A DNA stretch of 56,168 bases. Origin: Acidobacteriaceae bacterium. Its GTDB lineage: Bacteria; Acidobacteriota; Terriglobia; Terriglobales; Acidobacteriaceae. Each line of letters opens with the position of its first letter. Within the stretch, counting starts at the first letter, position 1. The stretch spans positions 1 through 56,168 of the forward strand of contig JASHNW010000072.1 in the NCBI GenBank assembly GCA_030041435.1, read 5' to 3'. The notes below the pieces were generated by a model. It saw only the letters and a list, made by a program, of their open reading frames with translations, searched no databases and had not been told where the DNA came from. The translations under genes were made by a program, and so were the position numbers. Below are positions 42,368 to 49,674 of this stretch, in pieces.

Positions 42368-42625
42368 GTGGAAGTTAAGCAGATAGTGGCTGAGCTGGAA
42401 CGGGAAATTGCACGGCTGAGACAGGCACGATCCCTGCTTGCAGGCGAAGGATCTCGTGCAGGAAGACGGGGAAGGCCCGCTGGTCGGGTGACCGCACCGC
42501 GCAAGGCAAAGAAGCGCAACCTGACTCCGGAAGGCAGAAAGCGCATCTCCGAAGCTCTAAAGCGCCGCTGGGCCGAACGGCGCAAGGCCAATGCCAAACC
42601 CGCAAAGGCAGCAAAGGCAGCTTAA
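42368..42625 (+). CDS. Small basic coiled-coil protein with AT-hook-like core
   Basis: An 85-residue protein. A short N-terminal coiled coil (VKQIVAELEREIARLRQARS) is followed by an AT-hook-like RRGRPAGRV and a highly basic TPEGRKRISEALKRRWAERR, then an Ala/Lys tail resembling histone H1-like proteins. DNA or RNA binding is inferred. GTG 42368 follows GGAGG at a four-base spacing; an overlapping ATG two bases earlier is in another frame and stops after six codons. It stands alone 138 nt after the APC gene. It ends just before a strong hairpin. Confidence 0.75.
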   Translation: MEVKQIVAELEREIARLRQARSLLAGEGSRAGRRGRPAGRVTAPRKAKKRNLTPEGRKRISEALKRRWAERRKANAKPAKAAKAA

Positions 42626-42639
42626 ATCGGCAGAAGTCT

Positions 42640-42672
42640 AACAAGGCGGACGCACTGGGCGTCCGCCTTGTT
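42640..42672. terminator. Strong bidirectional rho-independent terminator
   Basis: AACAAGGCGGACGC (42640-42653) pairs perfectly over 14 bp with GCGTCCGCCTTGTT (42659-42672) around a 5-nt loop. It separates the basic coiled-coil gene from the converging efflux operon. Confidence 0.88.
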
Positions 42673-42674
42673 GC

Positions 42675-43787
42675 TTAAAGCGTGCGCCGGAACAGTGCCG
42701 TGGCTATCAGCAACGATCCCACTCCAAATGCGAAGAGAAAAAATAAGTCGGAGCCGATGGCGGCGAATCCGCCGTCTTTGAGAAGGATCGCTTTCATGCC
42801 ATGCACCGCATAGGTGAACGGGTCGACGATGGCAATGGCGCGCAGCCAGGGCGGAAATGCTTCGATCGGATAAATAGCTCCGCTGGGGAAGAAGAGCAGG
42901 GTATTGAGCACCCCGAACATGGCGCGGGGAACCAGCGGGTCGTCGACGCGCACCATCAGCAGGAACATCATGCCGTTGAATGCTATCGAAGTAGCGACGA
43001 TCAGCAGCGCCAGCTGCACGACCGCGGCGGGATTGAAAATGACGCCGAGGCCGGCCAGCAAAGAGCCGATGACGGTGAGACTGATTCCGGCCATAACGGC
43101 CTTAATGGCTCCGGCGACATTCAGTCCCATGACCAGCTCGAGTTTGGTGATGGGAGTTACGAGATAGCCTTCATGTACGCCGCGGGCTTTGTCGTCGATG
43201 TATAGCATGCCGCCGCCAATCATGACCGAGACGTACATGGCGAGAGCGATGGATCCGGCGAGCAGGAACTTCATGTACGCGACATAGGGATAGAGCTCCA
43301 CGATGTCGAGAGTGATGTTCTGCACGACTTTGGACTGGATGAGCGGAGCATTCAGCGCGTCGACAACCGACTGCACTTCGCTTTCCAGACTGCCGCTGAC
43401 GAACTGGTCGGAGTTATCGACCACCAGGCCGATCTGAGGCGATTCGCCGGCAAGCACGCGGCGGGAATATTCGGCGGGGATGACCACGGCAGCGTCGATT
43501 TTGCCGGTGCGCACATCTTCTTTGGCGGAGTTCTCGTTGTCATAGGGAATCGTTGTGAAGGTGCGGATGTTAGCGGCGACAGCGACGAAAGCCTCGTGAA
43601 TCTTCAGAGCCTCTTCGCCGTGGTCGTAATCGACAACGCCCACGCGGGCGTTCGTCACTTTGCCGCCGAAAGCGTTGCCCAGAATGATGAGCTGGACAAG
43701 AGGCAGCATCATGGACATGAGCATGAGCGCAGGCGAGCGGAAGAACTTGCGCAGCTCGCGTTCGACAATCGCCATCATGCGGTTCAT
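42675..43787 (-). CDS. ABC-2 type efflux permease
   Basis: A 370-residue permease: N-terminal helix (SPALMLMSMMLPLVQLIIL), a large extracytoplasmic domain (about 45-185), then five more helices ending SLLIATALFRRTL. This is the YhhJ/YbhR-type ABC-2 layout. It is the only permease in the operon, so the transporter would be a homodimer, unlike E. coli YbhFSR, which has two. Its ATG overlaps the ATPase stop by 4 nt. Substrates are likely hydrophobic drugs or lipids, inferred from the HlyD/TetR context. Confidence 0.9.
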   Translation of the reverse strand: MNRMMAIVERELRKFFRSPALMLMSMMLPLVQLIILGNAFGGKVTNARVGVVDYDHGEEALKIHEAFVAVAANIRTFTTIPYDNENSAKEDVRTGKIDAAVVIPAEYSRRVLAGESPQIGLVVDNSDQFVSGSLESEVQSVVDALNAPLIQSKVVQNITLDIVELYPYVAYMKFLLAGSIALAMYVSVMIGGGMLYIDDKARGVHEGYLVTPITKLELVMGLNVAGAIKAVMAGISLTVIGSLLAGLGVIFNPAAVVQLALLIVATSIAFNGMMFLLMVRVDDPLVPRAMFGVLNTLLFFPSGAIYPIEAFPPWLRAIAIVDPFTYAVHGMKAILLKDGGFAAIGSDLFFLFAFGVGSLLIATALFRRTL

Positions 43788-44803
43788 GGGCGCATCCCCG
43801 GGCGGTCCGGCATCATAAAGCTGACCGTCTTCACCTGCTCGTCGCGCAGCTGACGGCCCGTGTAGTACACGAAGACATCGTCGAGAGTGGTGTTCTGGAC
43901 GCTGAGCGAGCCGATAGGATCGCTGGTCGCCAGCGCCATCTCCACCAGTTGCGTCGTGGACTGCGAGCCGTTCGATGTCATCACGCGGTAGCCGCCGGTG
44001 CCGTGCGACTCTACTCCGGTCACGGCCGCCAGCTGCCGCAGGCGCTCTTCGCGCTCCGGGACGTCGCCCTTGAAATGCACTTCGATCACGCTGCTGCCGG
44101 GCACGCTGGCCTTGAGGCCGATGGGCGTATCCAGAGCCACCAGCTTGCCGTGGTCGATGATCGCGATGCGGTCGCAGAGATTATCGGCTTCGTCCATATA
44201 GTGCGTCGTAATCAGGATCGTGAGTTTCATGCTCACGCGCAGGCGGTCGAGCATCTCCCAGACGGCTACGCGGGAGACGGGATCGAGACCGGTGGTGGGC
44301 TCGTCGAGGAAGAAGATCCGCGGATTGTGGATGAGGCCGCGCGCGATTTCGAGGCGTCGCCGCATCCCGCCGGAAAGAGTTTTGGTCTGCGCCTGGCGCC
44401 ACTTGGTGAGATCGACCGCTTCCAGCAGCTGTGCGATGTTACGTTCGCGCTGCGCGCGGGGCACGCCGTAAAGCTTGGCGTAAATCGAGAGGTTTTCCTC
44501 CACGGTCAGATCGATGTCGCTGGTGAGCGCCTGGGGAATGACGCCGATCAGGCGGCGGACCGCGTCGGGTTCGCGGCTGACGTCGTGGCCGGCGATGAGC
44601 GCGCGGCCTTCGGTCACCGGGATCAGGGTCGTCATCATGCGGATGAGCGTCGATTTGCCTGCGCCGTTGGGCCCCAGCAGTCCGAAGATTTCGCCGTCTG
44701 CCACATTGAACGTAACGCCGCGTACGGCCTCGAACGTGCCGTAGCGCTTGACGATGTTTTCGACGGCGATGGCCGGCACCGCCGTATGCTGTGGGGCGGT
44801 CAT
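43784..44803 (-). CDS. ABC transporter ATP-binding protein (multidrug efflux type)
   Basis: A 339-residue ATPase. Walker A is GLLGPNGAGKSTLIRM, the Q-loop is in IPQALTSDIDLTVEENL, the signature is TLSGGMRRRLEIARGL, Walker B is RIFFLDEPTTGLDP and the switch His is in TTHYMDEA. A C-terminal 90-residue domain follows, as in DrrA/YbhF-like exporters. ATG 44803 overlaps the HlyD stop by 4 nt; the longer frame to 45073 overlies HlyD and is an artefact. It works with the adjacent ABC-2 permease and HlyD-like adaptor. Confidence 0.94.
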   Translation of the reverse strand: MTAPQHTAVPAIAVENIVKRYGTFEAVRGVTFNVADGEIFGLLGPNGAGKSTLIRMMTTLIPVTEGRALIAGHDVSREPDAVRRLIGVIPQALTSDIDLTVEENLSIYAKLYGVPRAQRERNIAQLLEAVDLTKWRQAQTKTLSGGMRRRLEIARGLIHNPRIFFLDEPTTGLDPVSRVAVWEMLDRLRVSMKLTILITTHYMDEADNLCDRIAIIDHGKLVALDTPIGLKASVPGSSVIEVHFKGDVPEREERLRQLAAVTGVESHGTGGYRVMTSNGSQSTTQLVEMALATSDPIGSLSVQNTTLDDVFVYYTGRQLRDEQVKTVSFMMPDRPGMRP

Positions 44804-45864
44804 TTGCTCACCAGCTTGTCGTGCGGAATGTAGACTTCCGCAGTCATCCCGGGAACGTAGCGCATGCCGGGGTTGTCGATCAGAAGCTTCAGCTGCACGG
44901 TTTCGATGTCGCGCTTGCGCCGGCTTACGTCGCGCTGTGTGGCAAAGCCAGCCAGCGCCGCTTTGGCGATGACCGTACCCCAGACGGTTGTGCCGCTGGG
45001 CATGACGACGCGGAGCTTGTCCCCGAGCTGCACGTAGTCGGAGTAAGTCTCGGGCAGCGGAGCGTAGACCCATGTCTGCGAGAGATCGACGATGGTGACG
45101 ATGGGAGTGGCGGGCGAGACCACTTCACCCTGCAGCGCGGCGCGCACATTCACGATTCCCGTGACCGGGGAGACAATGCGCGCATAGCCGAGCTGTACCT
45201 GCGCCTGGCTGAGCAGATCCTGGGCGTTCTGCACGTCGGCGCGGCTCGCGTCGACGGTTTCGAGCGCGGCCTGAGCCTGAAAAATATTGGCCTGAGCGGT
45301 GCGCACGGCGGCTTCCTGCGCGGCAACATTCTCGCGAGCGGACTCAACCGCGGCTTTCGCGGCGTTTAGGCTGGTGACCATCTCGTCGCGGGTCTGTTCG
45401 CTGGAGACGCCGGCCCTGGCCAGAGCCACGGCCCGCGTGGTGTCGGCCTCCTGGTGCTCGTAGTTCGCCTGCGCCTGCGCCAGCGAGGCTTTAGCGGCGC
45501 GGAGCTGCGCTTCCGCCGCGGCCAGCTGGCTGGCGGTGTCGCCCTCCGCCTGACGGGCGGCGTCGCGGGACTCGGCGAGCTTGTAGCGATCGCTGCTGGT
45601 GGCTGCTGCGGCGGCGTTGCGAGCGGCGGCAAGATCCTGGGCCTGGATGACGGCGATCAGCTGGCCGGCGGTGACCTTGTCGCCCTCCTGCACCGCAAGC
45701 GAATTAATGCGGCCCTGAATGCGCGAGCTGACAATGACCTCGTTCGCGTCGACCGTGCCAATGAGCTGCAGGTCGGCGGTGCGCGGCGTGGTGAAGAAAT
45801 AGATGCAGAGGGCGATTACGAACAGGATGCCCAGGATGATGAAGATGCGATTGCGTGGTTTCAT
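44800..45864 (-). CDS. HlyD/EmrA-family membrane fusion protein
   Basis: A 354-residue adaptor: one N-terminal membrane helix (IFIILGILFVIALCIYFF), a split biotinyl-lipoyl hairpin (VDANEVIVSSRIQGRINSLA and YARIVSPVTGIVNVRAALQG), and a long alpha-helical coiled-coil hairpin between (about 80-215, Ala/Gln-rich heptads). A beta-barrel near the C-terminus follows. It would bridge the inner-membrane pump to an outer-membrane channel, which is not encoded nearby. Its ends overlap both neighbours by 4 nt. Confidence 0.92.
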   Translation of the reverse strand: MKPRNRIFIILGILFVIALCIYFFTTPRTADLQLIGTVDANEVIVSSRIQGRINSLAVQEGDKVTAGQLIAVIQAQDLAAARNAAAAATSSDRYKLAESRDAARQAEGDTASQLAAAEAQLRAAKASLAQAQANYEHQEADTTRAVALARAGVSSEQTRDEMVTSLNAAKAAVESARENVAAQEAAVRTAQANIFQAQAALETVDASRADVQNAQDLLSQAQVQLGYARIVSPVTGIVNVRAALQGEVVSPATPIVTIVDLSQTWVYAPLPETYSDYVQLGDKLRVVMPSGTTVWGTVIAKAALAGFATQRDVSRRKRDIETVQLKLLIDNPGMRYVPGMTAEVYIPHDKLVSK

Positions 45865-46577
45865 GCGGTCTTTCTCTCCGGCCGGGCCACGTCCGGCATG
45901 GGCATCGCGGCGAGCACGGTTTTGGCGATCTGCGCGCCGCGTTTGCGGTCGACGAACAGGGCCTGGCCCAGGAACTCAATGCCTGCGGTGCGACGCGCGC
46001 CGACGGCCACAGGCTCCAGAGGATCGAAGGGCGCGATGAGCTGCACCATCGGTGCGCTGAGAAAATAAAAGACGTTGGCGCCAAGGGCGGAGTACATCAT
46101 CTGCATCCAGTCCATGTCGCACAGTTCGCCGATGCGCATGCCCTCGGCCGCGATGACCTGCACCCGGCGGACCATGGGCTCGAAGGCCTTTTTGGCGATG
46201 ATGGGCATCGCGGTGCTGTGGCCCTCGCGGAAGCGAACCATCTCCTGCTGCATCAGAGCCTGGAATCCCTGCTGGCAGAGAATGCGGTCGAAGTGCTGCA
46301 GGGCGAAGCGCAGCATGCGCTCGCCGGGGCTGCAGTCGAGATCGAGCACAGCCAGTGCATCGCCCGCGACCTTGCCCGCGACCTCTTCCAGAGCCGCGGC
46401 GTAGAGTGCTTCTTTGTCGCGAAAGTAGTAGTAGAGCAGGGCCTTGTTTACCTGCGCAGCAGCGGCAATGGCGCTGGTGCGCGCCCCGGCGAGGCCGTGC
46501 TCGCTGAACTCCCGGATGGCGGCCTGGAGGATGCGGTTACGGGTTTGGTCGGCGCGAGTTGGATGAGCTGGAGCCAT
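45861..46577 (-). CDS. TetR-family transcriptional regulator
   Basis: A 238-residue repressor. The HTH domain is residues 8-55 (TRNRILQAAIREFSEHGLAG; TSAIAAAAQVNKALLYYYFR), and the C-terminus is a helical ligand domain. It heads the TetR-HlyD-ATPase-permease operon, an order also seen in the E. coli cecR-ybhGFSR locus. The palindromic AGTTAGACTAACT 14 nt upstream of its ATG is the likely autorepression site. The ligand is unknown. Confidence 0.92.
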   Translation of the reverse strand: MAPAHPTRADQTRNRILQAAIREFSEHGLAGARTSAIAAAAQVNKALLYYYFRDKEALYAAALEEVAGKVAGDALAVLDLDCSPGERMLRFALQHFDRILCQQGFQALMQQEMVRFREGHSTAMPIIAKKAFEPMVRRVQVIAAEGMRIGELCDMDWMQMMYSALGANVFYFLSAPMVQLIAPFDPLEPVAVGARRTAGIEFLGQALFVDRKRGAQIAKTVLAAMPMPDVARPERKTA

Positions 46578-46585
46578 TTATTAAC

Positions 46586-46611
46586 CGTTTAGTTAGACTA
46601 ACTGTTTAGTC
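46586..46611. promoter_or_regulatory. Probable TetR operator
   Basis: CGTTTAGTTAGACTAACTGT then TTAGTC; the core AGTTAGACTAACT (46591-46603) is palindromic around one central base, flanked by the direct repeat GTTTAGT. It lies just upstream of the TetR ATG in an AT-rich gap. Confidence 0.6.
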
Positions 46612-46690
46612 GAAAATACCGCGATTTCGCCGAGACCGCAAGGTTTTGCACAAGTTTTTTCTGTGAATTTTACGATTTGTGTTGCAATGA

Positions 46691-46711
46691 TATAGTAAGT
46701 TAGTACACTAT
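46691..46711 (+). promoter_or_regulatory. Promoter -10 and candidate YtrA-type operator
   Basis: TATAGT at 46691 could be a -10 box. ATAGT-N10-ACTAT (46692-46711) is an inverted repeat ending 8 nt before the GntR ATG. No Shine-Dalgarno is visible in the remaining leader, so translation may be nearly leaderless. Confidence 0.45.
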
Positions 46712-46718
46712 TATTTGT

Positions 46719-47138
46719 ATGAAGCAGTTGCCCTCACAGGAATTCGCCTTTCACCTCGACGCCCGCAGCGGCGTCCCGGTCTACCGGCAGCTTATTGACC
46801 AGGTGCTGGCGGCCATCGCCACCGGCGCGGTCCGCACCGGCGATCAGCTCCCCACGGTGCGCCAGGTCGCGGTCGACCTGGCCATCAATCCCAACACCGT
46901 GATGCGCGCCTATCGCGAGATGGAGATTCGGGGCATCCTCGACACCCAGCAGGGTGCGGGGACCTTCATCGCGGAACAGCCGTCGCCGGCCGGTGGCGAG
47001 GAGCGCAGCCGGCAGCTGACCCAGCTGGCCAGTGAAGTGGTGGCCCGTGCCGGCTCGCTCGGCTTCAGCCTGGCGGATTTGCTCAGAGAGCTCCATGCGT
47101 TGGAACAGGGAACGGAAACGAACGGGAGGAACTTATGA
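46719..47138 (+). CDS. GntR-family regulator, YtrA subfamily
   Basis: A 139-residue protein. The winged-helix domain occupies residues 12-80 (PVYRQLIDQVLAAIATGAVR; LPTVRQVAVDLAINPNTVMR; GAGTFIAEQ), followed by a short two-helix tail typical of the YtrA group rather than a full ligand domain. YtrA-type repressors usually control a linked membrane operon. Here the stop overlaps the slipin gene by 4 nt. Confidence 0.93.
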   Translation: MKQLPSQEFAFHLDARSGVPVYRQLIDQVLAAIATGAVRTGDQLPTVRQVAVDLAINPNTVMRAYREMEIRGILDTQQGAGTFIAEQPSPAGGEERSRQLTQLASEVVARAGSLGFSLADLLRELHALEQGTETNGRNL

Positions 47139-48001
47139 GAAAAGCAGGAACGCAGTTCAGCAACCCAGGCGTGCTGGTCATGCTTGTCTGCATCGGCGCC
47201 GGCGTCTGGGTGTCGGTTGCCATCAACGGGCCATGGCCCGCCATCGCCGGATCCCTTGCCGGCGTCTACTTTCTCTTCGCTATTCGCGTTGTCGACCAGT
47301 GGGAGAAGGTCGCCCTGTTGCGCTTTGGCAGGTACCGCGGCCTGCGCGGCCCCGGCGTCTTTCTCATCGTTCCCGTCATCGACACTCTCAGCAAATACGT
47401 CGACCAACGGGTGCGCGTGACCACGGTCAGCGCGGAGTCGGCGCTGACGCGGGACACCGTGCCGGTAAACGTAGACGCGATCATCTTCTGGCTGGTGTGG
47501 AATGCGGAGAAATCGATCCTGGAGGTGGAGGATTTCATGCAGGCCATCACCACCGGCTCGCAGACCGCGCTGCGCGAATCGATTGGCCGGCATCACCTGG
47601 CGGAGATGATCACGGAGCGCGAGACCCTCGGCCACGAGCTGCAGAAGATCCTCGACGAGAAGACGACGCCGTGGGGGATCACGGTGCAGAGCGTGGAGAT
47701 TCGCGATGTGAAGATTCCGCAGGCGCTCGAGAACGCGATGTCGCAGCAGGCGCAGGCGGAGCGGGAGCGGCAGGCGCGCGTCATCCTGGGCGATGCCGAA
47801 GTGCAGGTGTCGGAGAAGTTCGCAGAGGCGGCGCGGGTGTACGAGGAAAATCCGGGGGCGCTGCATCTGCGCGGCATGAACATGCTGTACGAAGCGATGC
47901 GCGAGAAGGGATCGATGGTGATCGTGCCGTCGTCGGCGGTGGAGACGATGGGGCTGGGCGGCACGCTGGCGACAACGGCTGTGGCGAAGCAGCAGGGATG
48001 A
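47135..48001 (+). CDS. SPFH/band 7 protein, slipin (stomatin-like)
   Basis: A 288-residue membrane-anchored protein. Two N-terminal hydrophobic segments (about 12-32 and 36-50) precede a band 7 domain (DQWEKVALLRFGRYRGLRGP; ITTGSQTALRESIGRHHLAE; WGITVQSVEIRDVKIPQALE) and a helical C-terminus (QAQAERERQARVILGDAEVQ). Slipins form membrane-scaffold oligomers. Many bacterial slipins pair with an NfeD protein, but none is present here. It is coupled to the YtrA-type regulator. Confidence 0.92.
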   Translation: MRKAGTQFSNPGVLVMLVCIGAGVWVSVAINGPWPAIAGSLAGVYFLFAIRVVDQWEKVALLRFGRYRGLRGPGVFLIVPVIDTLSKYVDQRVRVTTVSAESALTRDTVPVNVDAIIFWLVWNAEKSILEVEDFMQAITTGSQTALRESIGRHHLAEMITERETLGHELQKILDEKTTPWGITVQSVEIRDVKIPQALENAMSQQAQAERERQARVILGDAEVQVSEKFAEAARVYEENPGALHLRGMNMLYEAMREKGSMVIVPSSAVETMGLGGTLATTAVAKQQG

Positions 48002-48010
48002 GGTGCGGCA

Positions 48011-49021
48011 ATGATGAGCCGAGTGGCTGGATTCGTATTGATCGTGGCGATCGATGTGAGCGCGGTCGTTGGGGCCATCGCCCATGGGCGGGTTGCGAAG
48101 GCCGCGGTTGAGCCAGCGTCGCAGCTCGTGACGGTTGAACCGGGAGTGCAGTTGCAGGTGCTGGACTGGGGCGGTCGAGGACGCCCGCTGGTCTTTCTCG
48201 CTGGTCTCGGCGACACGGCGCACGTGTACGACCAGTTTGCGCCGCGGTTTACCGCGCAGTACCACGTCTACGGGATCACGCGGCGCGGTTTCGGCGCGTC
48301 GAGCAAGCCCGAGCCGACGGACGCGAATTATTCAGCGGCACGGCTGGGCGAGGATGTGGTTGCGGTAATCGACGCGCTGCATCTCGATCGTCCGGTGCTC
48401 GCCGGGCACTCGATCGCGGGTGAGGAGCTGAGCTGGGTCGGGAGCCACGATCCGAACAAGGTGGCGGGGCTCATCTATCTCGATGCCGGCGATGCGTACG
48501 GCTTCTACGACCGGGCGCGCGGCGACACGTGGATCGACATGCTGGCGGTCAAGCGGCAACTGGATGGCCTGCGGGCGGGCGCGATCATCGATCAGGCTTG
48601 GAGAACGGGGCTGGAAGCGAATGCTGCGCAGCTGGAGAAGGACCTGAAGACGGATGTGCAGGAGTGGTCGGCCATCCCCGATGCGGCGGCTCCGCCGCCA
48701 CCGCCGCCGATCCCGCTGCCGGTGCTGTTTGGGGAGGAGAAGTTCACCACGATACACGATCCGGCGATGGCGATCTTCGCGTGCCCGCACGACCTGAGCG
48801 GAATGTTCCGCGGGCCGCTGGAGGGCGATGCAGCGGCGCAGGCTGCGATGAAGGCGAACGATCTGAAGAGATGTTCAGAGCAGTCAGCGGCCTTTGAAGC
48901 GGCGATGCCGTGGGTGCCAGTGGTGCGGATTCGCGATGCGAACCATCATGTGTTCGTGTCGAATCCGGAGGTGGTGGAGCGGGCCATGAACGACTTTCTG
49001 GCGAAGCTGCCGGCGCAGTAA
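48011..49021 (+). CDS. Alpha/beta hydrolase with N-terminal signal or anchor
   Basis: A 336-residue protein: hydrophobic N-terminus (about 4-24), then an alpha/beta-hydrolase fold. The nucleophile S134 is in the elbow LAGHSIAGEE, the oxyanion segment is FLAGLGDTAHVYDQ and the catalytic His is in RDANHHVFVSNPEVV. RRGFGASSKPEP is the usual post-strand motif. A proline run (AAPPPPPPIPLP) interrupts the cap region around residue 223. Substrate unknown. It follows the slipin gene by nine bases and may be cotranscribed with it. The 200-nt convergent gap downstream contains GGGGCACGGGCGCGCCCC, a weak hairpin. Confidence 0.87.
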   Translation: MMSRVAGFVLIVAIDVSAVVGAIAHGRVAKAAVEPASQLVTVEPGVQLQVLDWGGRGRPLVFLAGLGDTAHVYDQFAPRFTAQYHVYGITRRGFGASSKPEPTDANYSAARLGEDVVAVIDALHLDRPVLAGHSIAGEELSWVGSHDPNKVAGLIYLDAGDAYGFYDRARGDTWIDMLAVKRQLDGLRAGAIIDQAWRTGLEANAAQLEKDLKTDVQEWSAIPDAAAPPPPPPIPLPVLFGEEKFTTIHDPAMAIFACPHDLSGMFRGPLEGDAAAQAAMKANDLKRCSEQSAAFEAAMPWVPVVRIRDANHHVFVSNPEVVERAMNDFLAKLPAQ

Positions 49022-49221
49022 ACAGGGCACTCTGTTTCCCGGAGAAATCTCGCAAGCATTTGATTTCATTCAATCTGACGGACGGCTCTTTTGCGTATCC
49101 ATAACATTCCAGGGTGGATGCGGGAAAGCACTTTGTTTTGTTATGCCTGAGGGACAAATGATGGCAGGGCGGCGCGCGCCTGCGGTGCGGGACGTTGAAG
49201 GGGCACGGGCGCGCCCCAGGC

Positions 49222-49485
49222 TCAGTGGCCGGGGAGGTGCGGGCGGGCGGCCGGGTTCTCGGCGGGCTCGTGGGAGGGCTCCTTCGGGTGAGTATCGGAG
49301 TAGCGGCCCATAAGGAACATGGCGAGCCCGAAGACCAGCATCACGATTCCCCAGATGAGGTTGATGTCCATGCCGGCGGAGCGGGTGTAGATGGCGCTGC
49401 CATGGGTGACGAGTCCGTAGATGGAGAGGATGGCGCCGACGATGGTGAACATCAGGCCCATGGGAACGCGGAGGTCGAGGCTCAT
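49222..49485 (-). CDS. Small two-helix membrane protein of unknown function
   Basis: An 87-residue protein with two membrane helices (about 8-26, MGLMFTIVGAILSIYGLVT; and 42-61, INLIWGIVMLVFGLAMFLMG), then a His/Pro-rich hydrophilic tail. No known family is recognised with certainty. A good AGGAGAAACGC leader precedes the ATG. It is monocistronic, with an iterated repeat array directly upstream. Confidence 0.72.
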   Translation of the reverse strand: MSLDLRVPMGLMFTIVGAILSIYGLVTHGSAIYTRSAGMDINLIWGIVMLVFGLAMFLMGRYSDTHPKEPSHEPAENPAARPHLPGH

Positions 49486-49510
49486 GCGTTTCTCCTGGAA
49501 GGAGCATAGC

Positions 49511-49584
49511 GGCGGTCAGGGAAGAAGCGGTCAGGGATAAAACGGTCAGGGATAAAACGGTCAGCGAAAAAGCGGTCAGCGCGG
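49511..49584. repeat. Tandem GCGGTCAGSGAWAAA array (best-preserved copy)
   Basis: Five units of about 15 nt: GCGGTCAGGGAAGAA, GCGGTCAGGGATAAAA, CGGTCAGGGATAAAA, CGGTCAGCGAAAAA and GCGGTCAGCGCGG. The array lies 26 nt upstream of the small membrane protein gene and about 90 nt past the SSS symporter stop. Confidence 0.8.
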
Positions 49585-49674
49585 AATCCCACAACTGCCA
49601 AAATCGGGCAGATGTGGGGGATCCGACGGTTCGGTCGGGTCTGCATGTGCGATTGCCGGCTATTCTTCATTGGT

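Noticed and set aside
49511-49584. Short tandem repeats considered as a CRISPR array
   Set aside because: Units of about 15 nt directly abut with no unique spacers and there are no cas genes.
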